This document shows positions 27,558 to 35,381 of a DNA stretch of 64,000 nucleotides, in pieces. The stretch comes from Nocardia sp. NBC_00403. Lineage in GTDB: Bacteria > Actinomycetota > Actinomycetes > Mycobacteriales > Mycobacteriaceae. The notes under the pieces are model-generated. The model saw nothing but the letters and a program-made list of their open reading frames with translations, was not told the DNA's origin and did no database searches. The stretch is taken from contig NZ_CP107939.1 of the NCBI RefSeq assembly GCF_036046055.1, forward strand, positions 3,844,001 through 3,908,000, read 5' to 3'. The translations under genes were made by a program, and so were the position numbers. Numbering within the stretch: position 1 is the first letter of the stretch; the number at the start of each line of letters is the position of its first letter.

Positions 27558-27761
27558 ATGACTCAAGGCAGTGTGAAGTGGTTCAACAGCGAAAAGGGCT
27601 TCGGCTTTATCGCGCAAGACGGTGGCGGCCCTGACGTCTTCGTTCATTACTCCGCCGTGTCCGGCTCGGGATTCAAGTCCCTTGAAGAAGGACAGCGCGT
27701 GGAGTTCGAGGTCGGCCAAGGACAGAAGGGCCCGCAGGCCCAGGACGTCCGCGCTATCTGA
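27558..27761 (+). CDS. Cold-shock protein
   Basis: The 67-residue single cold-shock domain reads [19 protein letters not shown] with RNP1 KGFGFI and RNP2 VFVHYSAV, and ends [11 protein letters not shown]. It is a close paralogue of the protein at 22755. It acts as an RNA chaperone, either constitutively or on cold stress. A strong terminator follows. Confidence 0.96.
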   Translation: MTQGSVKWFNSEKGFGFIAQDGGGPDVFVHYSAVSGSGFKSLEEGQRVEFEVGQGQKGPQAQDVRAI

Positions 27762-28076
27762 TCGACGCAGCTTGGTAAAGCCCCGCACCCTCTGGGTGCG
27801 GGGCTTTTGCGTATTTCGGGGTAGCCGCTACCCCGAGTGGGGTGCGGTTACCCTCGGCCACCGCCGCGACCAGCTGTCGAAATGTCGGGCATTGCATGAA
27901 GTCCTCTGCTTCGCACGCCATCGCGTGCTCGATCATCCGCCGCGAGGCCTGCGCTTCGGCGATCCGGACGCCGAGCTCCTCGTATTGTCTGGCCAGCACG
28001 GTTCGGCGCGCGGCACGGTCCGGTGCGTCGAGCATTTCCCGCAACTGCTCCAGGCTCAGCCCGGCCGCCTTGCCTC
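27754..28076 (-). pseudogene. MerR-type regulator, C-terminal remnant
   Basis: The frame reads GKAAGLSLEQLREMLDAPD, then a long helix (RRTVLARQYEELGVRIAEAQ) and CEAEDFMQCPTFRQLV, which is the end of a MerR DNA-binding domain plus its dimerisation helix. The first 50-60 residues with the winged helix are missing, and the frame joins non-homologous sequence at about 28076. At the other end it runs through the cold-shock terminator, so its own stop is probably lost. It cannot bind DNA as a normal MerR protein. Confidence 0.75.
27777..27807 (+). terminator. Terminator after cold-shock gene
   Basis: A 14-bp stem (arm AAAGCCCCGCACCC, 27777-27790 with 27794-27807) has a 3-nt loop and runs into T residues. 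The truncated merR frame on the other strand reads through it. Confidence 0.85.
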
Positions 28077-28500
28077 GCCGCACTGACCCTGGACCGCGCC
28101 CACCGACGCGTTCTGGTGCTGGACTCCGGCCACGCCCGTAACGCACCCGCCGCTGCCGTCCACAATTTCTTCACCCGAGACGGCGTGCCGCCCGCCGATC
28201 TCCGAGCGATCGGCCGCGACCAGCTGATGATGTATCCCACCGTCGAGGTTCGCGACGGTGCGGCCACCGGGGTCGCCCAGGGCGATCGCGGCTTCATCGT
28301 GCAGCTCGCAGACGGCACGAAAGCCGACACCAAGCGGCTGCTGCCGGCCAGCGGCCTGGTCGACCAGCTGCCCGACATCGCCGGTATCGCCGAGCTGTGG
28401 GGGCGGGCGGTATTCCACTGCCCCTACTGCCACGGTTTCGAGAGCAGTCAGCGGCCGATCGCCGTGATCGGCGGCAACCCGACCGCATCCGGCTCGCGCT
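28077..28500 (+). pseudogene. Thioredoxin reductase-like flavoprotein, internal fragment
   Basis: The frame begins inside the first Rossmann unit (ALTLDRAHRRVLVLDSGHARN) without the GGGPAGL motif. It continues with HNFFTRDGVPPADLRAIGR and the dithiol-bearing HCPYCHGFE, then breaks at IAVIGGNP. The C-terminal NADPH and FAD domains are absent. It abuts the MerR remnant head to head, so a deletion removed both 5' ends and the shared promoter of a merR/trxB-like divergent pair. Confidence 0.75.
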
Positions 28501-28503
28501 GCA

Positions 28504-28896
28504 GTCGGCGGGGTGATCACCGACACCGTGGGGTGGCGCTGGATCTTCTACATCAATGTGCCGCTCGGCTTGATCTCCATGGCACTTGTCGGAGCTGCGC
28601 TACGACTGCCGCGCGGCGGCATCGGGATGAACCTGCAGCTGCTGGTGACAGTTGCGCAGAACGCCGTCGCCGTAACGGAACTCGGTGCGGTCACGTCCAC
28701 AGTGCTGGCTCTGCGCGGTCTCGGTATGTCGCTCGGCATCGCAGTCTACGGCGGTGTCCTTGGCCACGAACTCGCCGGAAAACCCGCCTCGGCAACGGCT
28801 ACGGCCGATGCCATTCCGGACACCCTGATCTGGGCTCTCCCGCTGACCATGGTGCTGCTCGTGTTGACACTCGTGATTCCGGATCCTGCTCGGTAG
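28504..28896 (+). pseudogene. MFS drug-transporter (DHA2 type), doubly truncated
   Basis: The frame starts in the middle of a transporter ([18 protein letters not shown], the helix 4-5 hairpin of EmrB/QacA proteins). After LRLPR it jumps to a late segment ([17 protein letters not shown], helix 11 region) and ends with the last helix. The protein normally has about 480-500 residues; 131 codons remain. The reading frame survived the internal deletion, but such a protein cannot transport. Confidence 0.7.
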
Positions 28897-29201
28897 AGCC
28901 GGTCGACCGGGGAAGACCGAGCCGCCGCGGGCCGGCAGGCACCGTAGCCCGCGCCGCCGTCTTCGCGTGCACGTCGCCTCCCGATTGCCGGCCGGGAGGC
29001 CTCGGGCATTTGATCTGCGGCTCATCCCCCGCCAGTGATGACAATCGGTGTGACTCCTGACCGGCCGTAGAGCGCGGGACCGTTGATGGTGGCGGCGCGG
29101 TAGACCACGCGGGATCGGTGCTTGCGGCAGTGCGCGGGATCGATTCGGGGGTAACCGAATTCGGGCTGTCGAGGGTCGCGTTCGGCGGTAGGGTGCCGGG
29201 C

Positions 29202-30188
29202 ATGGGGAGCAATTCGGGCCGCAACGACTACCTCGAACAGGTCGTTGCCCAGCAGGCCGCACTCGAAGGTGACTTGCGCACCCGCAAGCCGATGGCGGCG
29301 GAGGCGTTTGCGCCCGCACCGCCGGCCGCGCCCGGTGGACCGGCGCAGCAGGTACGTCGCGGTGCTATGGCGAAGCGGGCCGATCGAGTTGGGCCCGCTG
29401 TGCAGGGCAGCGGGCCGGGGCCGGTGGAGGTCAGGGTCACCGGATTCTGGCGGTGGCGAACGGTTTTGGTGCCGCCCAACGCTTTTGTCGTGCACACCCG
29501 GCGTGGTCGCAGCGAACCGCTGCACATCGGGCTCGGCGTCTCCTTCCGCTTCAACCCCGCGACCGATGCGTATCTCGTGGTGCCCGGCGCCATGCAGACG
29601 ATCCTGATCAACGCCTACTGCATTTGCAGCGAACTGCAGGGTGTGCTGGTCCAGGGGTACGTGCAGTGGATCATCGAGGATTTCGCCACTGCCTATCGCA
29701 AGCTCGACTTCTCCGACGGCGAGGATCCGATGCGGTTGGTGAACATTCAGCTGCGCGAACAGGCCGAGGCCGCCATCAAGGACAAGGTGTCCACCATGGG
29801 GGTGCGGGATGTGCTCAGCGACAAGCAGCCGATCATCGAGGAATTGACGGCGAGGCTCAGAGCGGTGGCCGAGGGATCCGGCGATGCGGCAGGGGACGGC
29901 CGCGACCGAGGGCTCGGCCTCGGCATTGTCACCGTACAGATCAAGGAAGCGGTGGTCAGCTCGTCGACGCTCTGGGAGAACTTGCAGAAGCCCTACCGCA
30001 GCGAACAGAGCCAGATCGCTCACCTCGCGGAACTGACGACCCAGGAAGTGATTTCGGCGCGCGAGACCGAGGCGAGTCGGACCGCCGAGGAGCGGCGTAT
30101 CGAGAACGAGCGGGAACTGGCCGAACTCAGATATTTTCCGCCAGCCTACGAACCGGTCTGGCAAGCTATCGCGTTCCGGGACTGGTGA
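29202..30188 (+). CDS. SPFH/Band 7-like protein, probably 3'-truncated
   Basis: The 328-residue frame has a proline/alanine-rich N-terminus and an SPFH-like domain (VTGFWRWRTVLVPPNAFVVHTR, then GLGVSFRFNPATDAYLVVPG and INAYCICSELQGVLVQGYVQW). A charged helix begins (ISARETEASRTAEERRIENE) but stops after ELAELR, where the frame enters sequence that belongs to a phospholipase remnant. The normal long coiled-coil end is therefore missing. TAGGGT 7 nt before ATG 29202 suggests a leaderless start. It may still make a shortened protein. Confidence 0.6.
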   Translation: MGSNSGRNDYLEQVVAQQAALEGDLRTRKPMAAEAFAPAPPAAPGGPAQQVRRGAMAKRADRVGPAVQGSGPGPVEVRVTGFWRWRTVLVPPNAFVVHTRRGRSEPLHIGLGVSFRFNPATDAYLVVPGAMQTILINAYCICSELQGVLVQGYVQWIIEDFATAYRKLDFSDGEDPMRLVNIQLREQAEAAIKDKVSTMGVRDVLSDKQPIIEELTARLRAVAEGSGDAAGDGRDRGLGLGIVTVQIKEAVVSSSTLWENLQKPYRSEQSQIAHLAELTTQEVISARETEASRTAEERRIENERELAELRYFPPAYEPVWQAIAFRDW

Positions 30189-30541
30189 TTTCGCCATACG
30201 GCCGCGGCGGCCTCGTTGCCTCCGAGACCTTCGACCTCGCATCCCAATTACGGCTGCTGGAAACCAGGTTCGGTGTCGAGGTGCCGAACCTGACGCTGTG
30301 GCGGCGCGGTATCGCCGGAGATATGACATCGACGTTCGATTTCGGATCGATACCGAATGCGGCGAAAACGATCTTGACCGATCCGAAGCCGAAAGTCGCT
30401 GCCGCGCCCGCACAATGCGGCCTGAATCCGGCATTGGGCACGGCGACCACGGGCATGCCGTATCCGGCGCCGCTCGATGAAATGCCGCAGCAGCAGCCGG
30501 GTAGCCGACTCAGGCCGAGTGGCATCGTCCGAGCACGCCGA
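30167..30541 (+). pseudogene. Phospholipase C-type phosphoesterase, C-terminal remnant
   Basis: Reading frame 2 encodes YRVPGLVISPYGRGGLVASE, then LRLLETRFGVEVPNLTLWRR and GDMTSTFDF. That is the end of the non-specific phospholipase C/alkaline phosphatase-like family, including the FGVEVPNL signature. All catalytic residues of the N-terminal part are absent. The segment overlaps the end of the SPFH frame and has no stop before the downstream hairpin. Confidence 0.75.
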
Positions 30542-30574
30542 AAGTGGCCCAGTCCGGTTCGGACTGGGCCACTT
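30542..30574. terminator. Bidirectional terminator hairpin
   Basis: A perfect 15-bp stem (30542-30556 with 30560-30574, arm AAGTGGCCCAGTCCG) with a 3-nt loop. It lies between the phospholipase remnant and a small minus-strand gene, 12 nt from the latter's stop. Confidence 0.85.
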
Positions 30575-30586
30575 CGGAAGTCGGGG

Positions 30587-30799
30587 TCAGCTGGCGGTCG
30601 CAGGTACCCAATACGTGGCTGCCGCGGCAGAGCGTTTTCGCATGGCGGCGAAGCTGTGCCGAGCGGGGTTGATCAACGCGGTGAACCATGTGCGGCGGTG
30701 CTCGGCGAGCGCGGCCGCAACGGCGGGGATCTGTATGCAGTGCATACCACCCGCCATACCCAGGCGGTGGCGACCCGTCTGGTTGTTTCTGGTGCCCAA
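30587..30799 (-). CDS. Hypothetical 70-residue basic protein
   Basis: The product is basic and histidine-containing, with an alanine-rich helix (IPAVAAALAEHRRTWFTALI) followed by NPARHSFAAMRKR. The start is TTG 30799, supported by AAAGGA about 7 nt upstream, and a strong terminator follows the stop. Those two signals are why I keep it. No family is recognised, and it could be a remnant. Confidence 0.45.
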   Translation of the reverse strand: MGTRNNQTGRHRLGMAGGMHCIQIPAVAAALAEHRRTWFTALINPARHSFAAMRKRSAAAATYWVPATAS

Positions 30800-31104
30800 T
30801 GATGTTCCTTTGCTTGCTGGTACTGGCCTGGATCGCCACGGCGAAGATTAGCCGAACGAAAGGGCGAGTCAGAGTATTTTGCGCACGCAATTGCCTCGGC
30901 GTGTCGGAAAGTTGTCGCCCGCGAACGGCAATCGGCCGGAAATGTTGCGAGATGGTCTCGACAGAGTCACGGATCGGGCAAATAGCGGCGCGGGTGGTGG
31001 AATGGTCGGTCCGAGTGGGTATTCGGGCTGATTGGGTGCCGGGGGTCCGCGCCGACGCTCGGGTGGGAGCCCGGCCCGCCCGGTGCGGATGCGAGACTGG
31101 TCGA

Positions 31105-32313
31105 ATGTTGCGGATCGGCCTCACCGGAGGCATGGGAGCGGGCAAGTCGACGGTGGCGCGGATACTCGCCGACCGTGGCGCGGTGGTCATCGACTCCGAT
31201 GTCCTCGCACGGGAGGTGGTCGCGCCGGGTACCGAGGGGCTGGCGGCGCTCGTGTCGGCCTTCGGCGGGGACATCCTCGCCGCGGACGGAAGCTTGGACC
31301 GGCCCGCGCTCGCGGCCAAGGCATTCGGCAGTGACGAAGCGCGCGCGACACTGAATTCGATAACGCATCCGCTGGTCGGAAAGCGAACTGCTGAACTTAT
31401 TTCCGCCGCTGCGCCGGATTCAATTCTTGTCCAGGATATTCCGTTGCTAGTGGAAAACGGTCTCGCGCCGTTGATGAACCTTGTTCTTATTGTGGACGTC
31501 CCCGAGGAAATTCGAATTCGGCGACTTGTCGAATTCCGCGGTGTTTCCGAGGCCGATGCGCGGGCGCGAATTGCCGCCCAGGCCACCGACGAACAGCGGC
31601 GCGCGGTGGCCGACGTGTTGCTCGACAACAGCGGCGCCGCAGACGACATCGTTCCGATCGTGCACCGGCTGTGGGACGAGCGCCTGGTGCCGTTCGAGCG
31701 CAACCTGCGCACCGGAACGCCCGCGCGGCGGCCGGATGTGCGTGTCGTCGCACCGAACCCGCAGTGGCAGGTTCAGGCGCAGCGGCTCATTGCGCGGCTG
31801 TGGGTGGCCTGTGGTCCGGCCGCATCACAGATCGACCACATCGGCTCGACCGCCGTGCCGGACCTGCCCGCCAAGGACGTGATCGACGTGCAGATCACGG
31901 TCGCCGATATGGCGACGGCCGATGGGTTGCGCGATGCGCTCGGCGCGGCGGGCTTCCCCGTGAAGGCACATGCCACGCACGACAATCCCAAACCGACGAG
32001 CGCGGACCCGGCCGGGACGGATATCGGCCGGTGGGCCAAGCGGCTGCATTCCAACGCCGACCCCGGCCGGCTCGCCAATGTCCATGTCCGCGTTGCCGGT
32101 TCGCCTGGGCAGCGGTTCGCGCTCGACTTCCGGGACTGGCTGCGGTCGGATGCCGCAGTCCGCGCCGAGTACCTCGAGATGAAACGGGCAGGCGAAGCCA
32201 AGGCGACCGGGCTGACCGGCGAGGAGGCGACGCTCGCTTACCTCGAGGTCAAGGAGCCGTGGTTCGACGCCGCGTACGAGCGAGTTCGCGCCTGGCGCGA
32301 ACGCGACGGGTAA
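31105..32313 (+). CDS. coaE: Dephospho-CoA kinase fused to a GrpB/UPF0157 domain
   Basis: The 402-residue protein has an N-terminal CoaE kinase (residues 1-200) with the P-loop GGMGAGKSTV, the substrate segment VIDSDVLAREVVAPG and the lid TDEQRRAVADVLLDNSG. A C-terminal GrpB domain (about 210-400) follows, with DHIGSTAVPDLPAKDVIDVQ and HVRVAGSPGQRFALDFRDWL. CoaE makes CoA from dephospho-CoA; the GrpB domain belongs to the nucleotidyltransferase superfamily. The fusion is known from mycobacteria. ATG 31105 follows a GAGACT -10-like element by 7 nt, so it may be leaderless; the frame is open far upstream without homology. Confidence 0.95.
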   Translation: MLRIGLTGGMGAGKSTVARILADRGAVVIDSDVLAREVVAPGTEGLAALVSAFGGDILAADGSLDRPALAAKAFGSDEARATLNSITHPLVGKRTAELISAAAPDSILVQDIPLLVENGLAPLMNLVLIVDVPEEIRIRRLVEFRGVSEADARARIAAQATDEQRRAVADVLLDNSGAADDIVPIVHRLWDERLVPFERNLRTGTPARRPDVRVVAPNPQWQVQAQRLIARLWVACGPAASQIDHIGSTAVPDLPAKDVIDVQITVADMATADGLRDALGAAGFPVKAHATHDNPKPTSADPAGTDIGRWAKRLHSNADPGRLANVHVRVAGSPGQRFALDFRDWLRSDAAVRAEYLEMKRAGEAKATGLTGEEATLAYLEVKEPWFDAAYERVRAWRERDG

Positions 32314-32443
32314 ATCGGGCGCGACCGGGCACCGCTGGGTGCGATGGGCGGGCCGGGTCAAGTGCAGTGGTCCGCGGCGGTGCGGTGACGGGCGGCAGGT
32401 AATTTCCCGTCAGCGCCGCATCCAGACCTTGGTGAGCTCGACG

Positions 32444-32527
32444 TCAGCGCTGACGCGTTGCCGACAGCAGGGCCCCCAGCCGTTCCACAGACTGACCCCA
32501 GCCTTCGCGCGCTCCGTCCGCTGGACT
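32444..32527 (-). pseudogene. Possible SRPBCC/AHSA1 C-terminal fragment
   Basis: The last 27 codons read REGWGQSVERLGALLSATRQR, like the terminal helix of activator-of-Hsp90-type SRPBCC proteins. Nothing upstream in frame supports a complete gene. Treat as weak. Confidence 0.3.
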
Positions 32528-32946
32528 CAGCGGGTCAGGGGCGAGCGGATCCATTCGGGTGTGCCTGTGGGAAACCGGGTTCGGGAGTCCAGCACGCCGA
32601 CCCAGGTGGGCCGCACTACGATTCATTCCATCGCGGGCGCCGTCCCGGTCACGAAGTCGAGGTAGTCGGCGACGGCTTCCGCACCGCCCTTGCTCATGGC
32701 TGCGGCGTATTCCGGTGCCACGCCGTCTACTTCGTGCACCTCGGCGCGGCCGCGGATCAGCGGCACCTCCGGCGGTGCGGAATTCGTGTCGATCGTGATG
32801 GCGACGTCGGGGCGGGCGCGCACTGCTTTCGCCTTCTTCGACGGTGCGAAACCCGCCATGACGATCTCGGCGCCGTTCCGCCAGAAGTTGATCGGCAGCC
32901 CGCGCGGGGTGCCGTCGGCGGCAATAAAGGCCAGCGCAGGCCGTTG
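32527..32946 (-). pseudogene. PPOX-class (F420/FMN-dependent) oxidoreductase, broken
   Basis: The frame encodes RPALAFIAADGTPRGLPINF, then GAEIVMAGFAPSKKAKAVRA and VAITIDTNSAPPEVPLIRGR. This is the split-barrel core of pyridoxamine-phosphate-oxidase-like enzymes. It lacks the first 10-15 residues (a TGA at 32947 interrupts the frame) and has an internal TGA at 32623. The frame then resumes with IVVRPTWVGVLDSRTRFPTG, so the internal stop looks like a CGA-to-TGA nonsense change. A shortened 78-residue piece could still be made from ATG 32859. Confidence 0.75.
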
Positions 32947-32969
32947 TCAAGAGGTGCTCGAGAAAGGAG

Positions 32970-33494
32970 CTACCGCCAGGTGAGCGTGATGCCGAGGGTG
33001 GCGAGCCAGCACTCGAGGGAGTGGCCGTTGGCGGCGATGCCCTCGATCGTTGCGGCGGCGTACTCGATTGCGGCCTGGGTCTCGCCGAAGCCGATCAGCC
33101 CTGCGGCATGGGCGGCGAGCAGCTCGTCCACGTCGAGCAGCTCGGTGTCGCGGCCGGTGCGCACCACGATGTCCAGGTAGTGGTCCACCGACTTCCAGGT
33201 GTTCGGCCCGACCTGGGTGAACTCACCGAGATCGACGTAGTAGTCCTGATCGCGCTTGTGTTCGGGGTGGTAGTGGAAGACGGTGACGCGGATGGACAGC
33301 TCGGGTAGCAGCCACGACTCGATGTAGTGGAACTGCGGATGGTCGGAAACACGCGCCATGTACAGGCCCCATGGCTCCGCGCGGAACTGCTCGACCGGCC
33401 TGACGAAACCCTTCGGATCCGTGTTGGTCTGCGCCGCGAGGTCGAAGTACTCCACCTTCGGGCGATGCACGTCCACTGATGGTGCCTGTGTCAT
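32970..33494 (-). CDS. DUF402 (FomD/Ntdp-like) protein
   Basis: The 174-residue protein has the DUF402 barrel pattern: KVEYFDLAAQTNTDPKGFVR, WGLYMARVSDHPQFHYIESW, and the metal-binding segment YYVDLGEFTQVGPNTWKSVD followed by HYLDIVV. Characterised relatives are divalent metal-dependent nucleotide phosphohydrolases. A helical C-terminus of about 55 residues follows. A second, clearly paralogous gene lies directly upstream on the same strand (57 bp gap), so this is a tandem duplication. Confidence 0.8.
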   Translation of the reverse strand: MTQAPSVDVHRPKVEYFDLAAQTNTDPKGFVRPVEQFRAEPWGLYMARVSDHPQFHYIESWLLPELSIRVTVFHYHPEHKRDQDYYVDLGEFTQVGPNTWKSVDHYLDIVVRTGRDTELLDVDELLAAHAAGLIGFGETQAAIEYAAATIEGIAANGHSLECWLATLGITLTWR

Positions 33495-33550
33495 GCACAC
33501 AGAATCTACCGCCGCCGGGCCTGCGTCGAGTGCTGTAGCGGTGGCGTCCG

Positions 33551-34198
33551 CTACATCCAGCTCAGCGCGATGCCATGCGAGGCGAGCCAGCGTTCGACAT
33601 CGTGGTCGTGTGCGGCAAGGCCGTCCATCGCGGTGGTGGCCCGCTCGAAGGCGCGGTGTGCCTGCGTCGTGTCGATCAAACCGGCCGCGTGGGCGGCCAG
33701 TAGGTCTTCGACGCCGCGCAGCTCGGACTTGCGCCCGCCCTGCACCATGATGTCGAGGTAGTGGTCGATCGCTTTCCAGCGCTTCGGTTCGACCTTCGTG
33801 AATTCGCCGATGTCCAGGCAGTAATCCTGCCCTCGGTGATGCGCTGGACTGCGGTGGGTGATCGTCGCGCGGATCGACAGTTCCGGCACCAGCCATGACT
33901 CGACGTAGTGGAACTCCGGCCCGCTGACCGTCCTGGCCATATACAGGCCCCACGGCTCGACGTGATAGCGCTCCACCGACCGGACGAAGCCTCGTGCGTC
34001 GGTATTGGTCAGATCGGCGAGATTGAAATACTCGACCTTCGGTTTGGCGGGAGCGGCCGCGGCGAGCGGCCGCGGTGGTGCTGTCGCGAGCCTGGAGGTC
34101 AGTTGACCTGGTGCGACCCCGCGCATGTCCCTGGCGACGTATCCGGCTATCCCGGTCATTGCAGGCACTGCGGCGAGCAATGGAATCAGAGCGCTCAT
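33551..34198 (-). CDS. DUF402 protein with N-terminal membrane segment
   Basis: The 215-residue paralogue shares KVEYFNLADLTNTDARGFVR, WGLYMARTVSGPEFHYVESW and the DIGEFTKVEPKRWKAIDHYL segment with its neighbour. It adds about 50 N-terminal residues with a hydrophobic stretch (MSALIPLLAAVPAMTGIAGYV), so it may be membrane-anchored. AAGGAAG precedes ATG 34198. Directly upstream of the ribosome site lie three perfect copies of a 16-bp repeat, presumably operators or repeated promoter units. The downstream paralogue is likely in the same transcript. Confidence 0.78.
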   Translation of the reverse strand: MSALIPLLAAVPAMTGIAGYVARDMRGVAPGQLTSRLATAPPRPLAAAAPAKPKVEYFNLADLTNTDARGFVRSVERYHVEPWGLYMARTVSGPEFHYVESWLVPELSIRATITHRSPAHHRGQDYCLDIGEFTKVEPKRWKAIDHYLDIMVQGGRKSELRGVEDLLAAHAAGLIDTTQAHRAFERATTAMDGLAAHDHDVERWLASHGIALSWM

Positions 34199-34210
34199 GG
34201 CGTCTTCCTT

Positions 34211-34258
34211 CACCCTGTACCGATAACACCCTGTACCGATAACACCCTGTACCGATAA
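34211..34258. repeat. Three perfect tandem copies of a 16-bp repeat
   Basis: CACCCTGTACCGATAA occurs three times without spacing. On the sense strand of the DUF402 genes it reads TTATCGGTACAGGGTG and ends next to the AAGGAAG ribosome site. Copy number could vary by slippage. Confidence 0.9.
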
Positions 34259-34460
34259 CCAAATCAGGCTACACCCGTCGGGAGTTGCGCGCTTTGTCTA
34301 GGAATGTGATGAATATCGTTGCGGCAACGGACATTTCGGGCAAGTAACAAGTCGTGTACCGCTGCTCGCCGGTGGCGGTGCGCGGGAACTCCGATGGCGC
34401 GCCGGGCGGCCACTGATGCGACGTCGGGTGGATTCGGCCGCTCCGGGTGGGTTTCCGGTG

Positions 34461-35312
34461 TTACCCGATTGTGGGAGGTCGGTCGGTGTCGGTTCGCACC
34501 GCTGTGACCGCCACTGCGGTGTAGTGCATCGTGAAGCCGCCCCCTGTCGCGTCGATGGCTGCGCCGATGCCATCCAGTAGTGCCTCCAGCTTGTCCGCCG
34601 GGAATTGGCTGTGACCGCCGAAGGTCGGCACCTGCTCCAGCCACTCGTTGCGGGTGCAGGACTGCTCCCAGTCGAACCGCCATTGCGCCGCGTCGCCGAA
34701 CGCGCGGGCCTGTTGTATTCCCGTGCTCGCCTTGGTGAAGAACGTGGAGTAGGTGTCCAGGCCGGGCATCGTCGCGCGGTCGAAAGGCGAGCCGGGCAGC
34801 ACCCTGCGGTAGACCGTGGCGAAGGCTGCGGCCAGTGCCGACGGTGGTTGGAATACGTACCAGAACACGGCCAGTCGCCCGCCGGGGCGCAGCACTCGCG
34901 CCGCTTTGGCTGCTCCCGCGACCGGGTCGACCCAATGCCAGGTCTGCCCGGCGACGACCGCGTCGAACGTCCGGCCTGCGGTATCCCAGGCTTCGAACGT
35001 CGACACCTCGACCTCGACGCCGCTGCGACGTGCGAACTCGGCCATCCGCGGGTCGGGTTCGACTCCGAGCACCCGGCTGCCTGCCGCCTGGAACTGCCTG
35101 GCCGCGATGCCGGTGCCGGTCCCGACATCGAGCACGTCGCGGCCGGGGCTCTCGGCGACTATCCGCGCCACCAGGGCGTCCGGGTAGCGCGGGCGGGTTC
35201 GGTCATAGCGTTCGGCGTCGGAGCCGAACGACTCGGCTATGTGTCGGGCCCGATGCGCCTCGCGTGGCTCGGGCTCGGAAAGGGGCGGTTGTTCCGACGG
35301 TATAGTGGGCAT
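34461..35312 (-). CDS. Class I SAM-dependent methyltransferase
   Basis: The 283-residue protein has motif I VLDVGTGTGIAARQFQ, an acidic strand VLGVEPDPRMAEFA, and FDAVVAGQTWHWVDPVAGAA followed by RVLRPGGRLAVFWY. This is the pattern of the trans-aconitate/type 11 family with a WHW motif. The start codon lies inside the first half of a 38-bp palindrome, so a bound regulator would cover the start of transcription and translation. It is divergent from a TetR gene. Acceptor unknown. Confidence 0.88.
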   Translation of the reverse strand: MPTIPSEQPPLSEPEPREAHRARHIAESFGSDAERYDRTRPRYPDALVARIVAESPGRDVLDVGTGTGIAARQFQAAGSRVLGVEPDPRMAEFARRSGVEVEVSTFEAWDTAGRTFDAVVAGQTWHWVDPVAGAAKAARVLRPGGRLAVFWYVFQPPSALAAAFATVYRRVLPGSPFDRATMPGLDTYSTFFTKASTGIQQARAFGDAAQWRFDWEQSCTRNEWLEQVPTFGGHSQFPADKLEALLDGIGAAIDATGGGFTMHYTAVAVTAVRTDTDRPPTIG

Positions 35313-35341
35313 GTGCCCACTATAGTGGGCACATGCCCACT
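35304..35341. promoter_or_regulatory. 38-bp perfect palindrome (double operator)
   Basis: AGTGGGCATGTGCCCACT (35304-35321), AT, and AGTGGGCACATGCCCACT (35324-35341) form one perfect palindrome made of two near-palindromic 18-mers. It is located between the divergent methyltransferase and TetR genes and is the obvious TetR site. Confidence 0.85.
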
Positions 35342-35381
35342 CGTAAATCGAGAAGGGCTGGGCGAGGGAAGGATTCGCGGT

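Noticed and set aside
34211..34258. The triple 16-bp repeat as a CRISPR array
   Set aside because: There are no spacers between copies and no cas genes.
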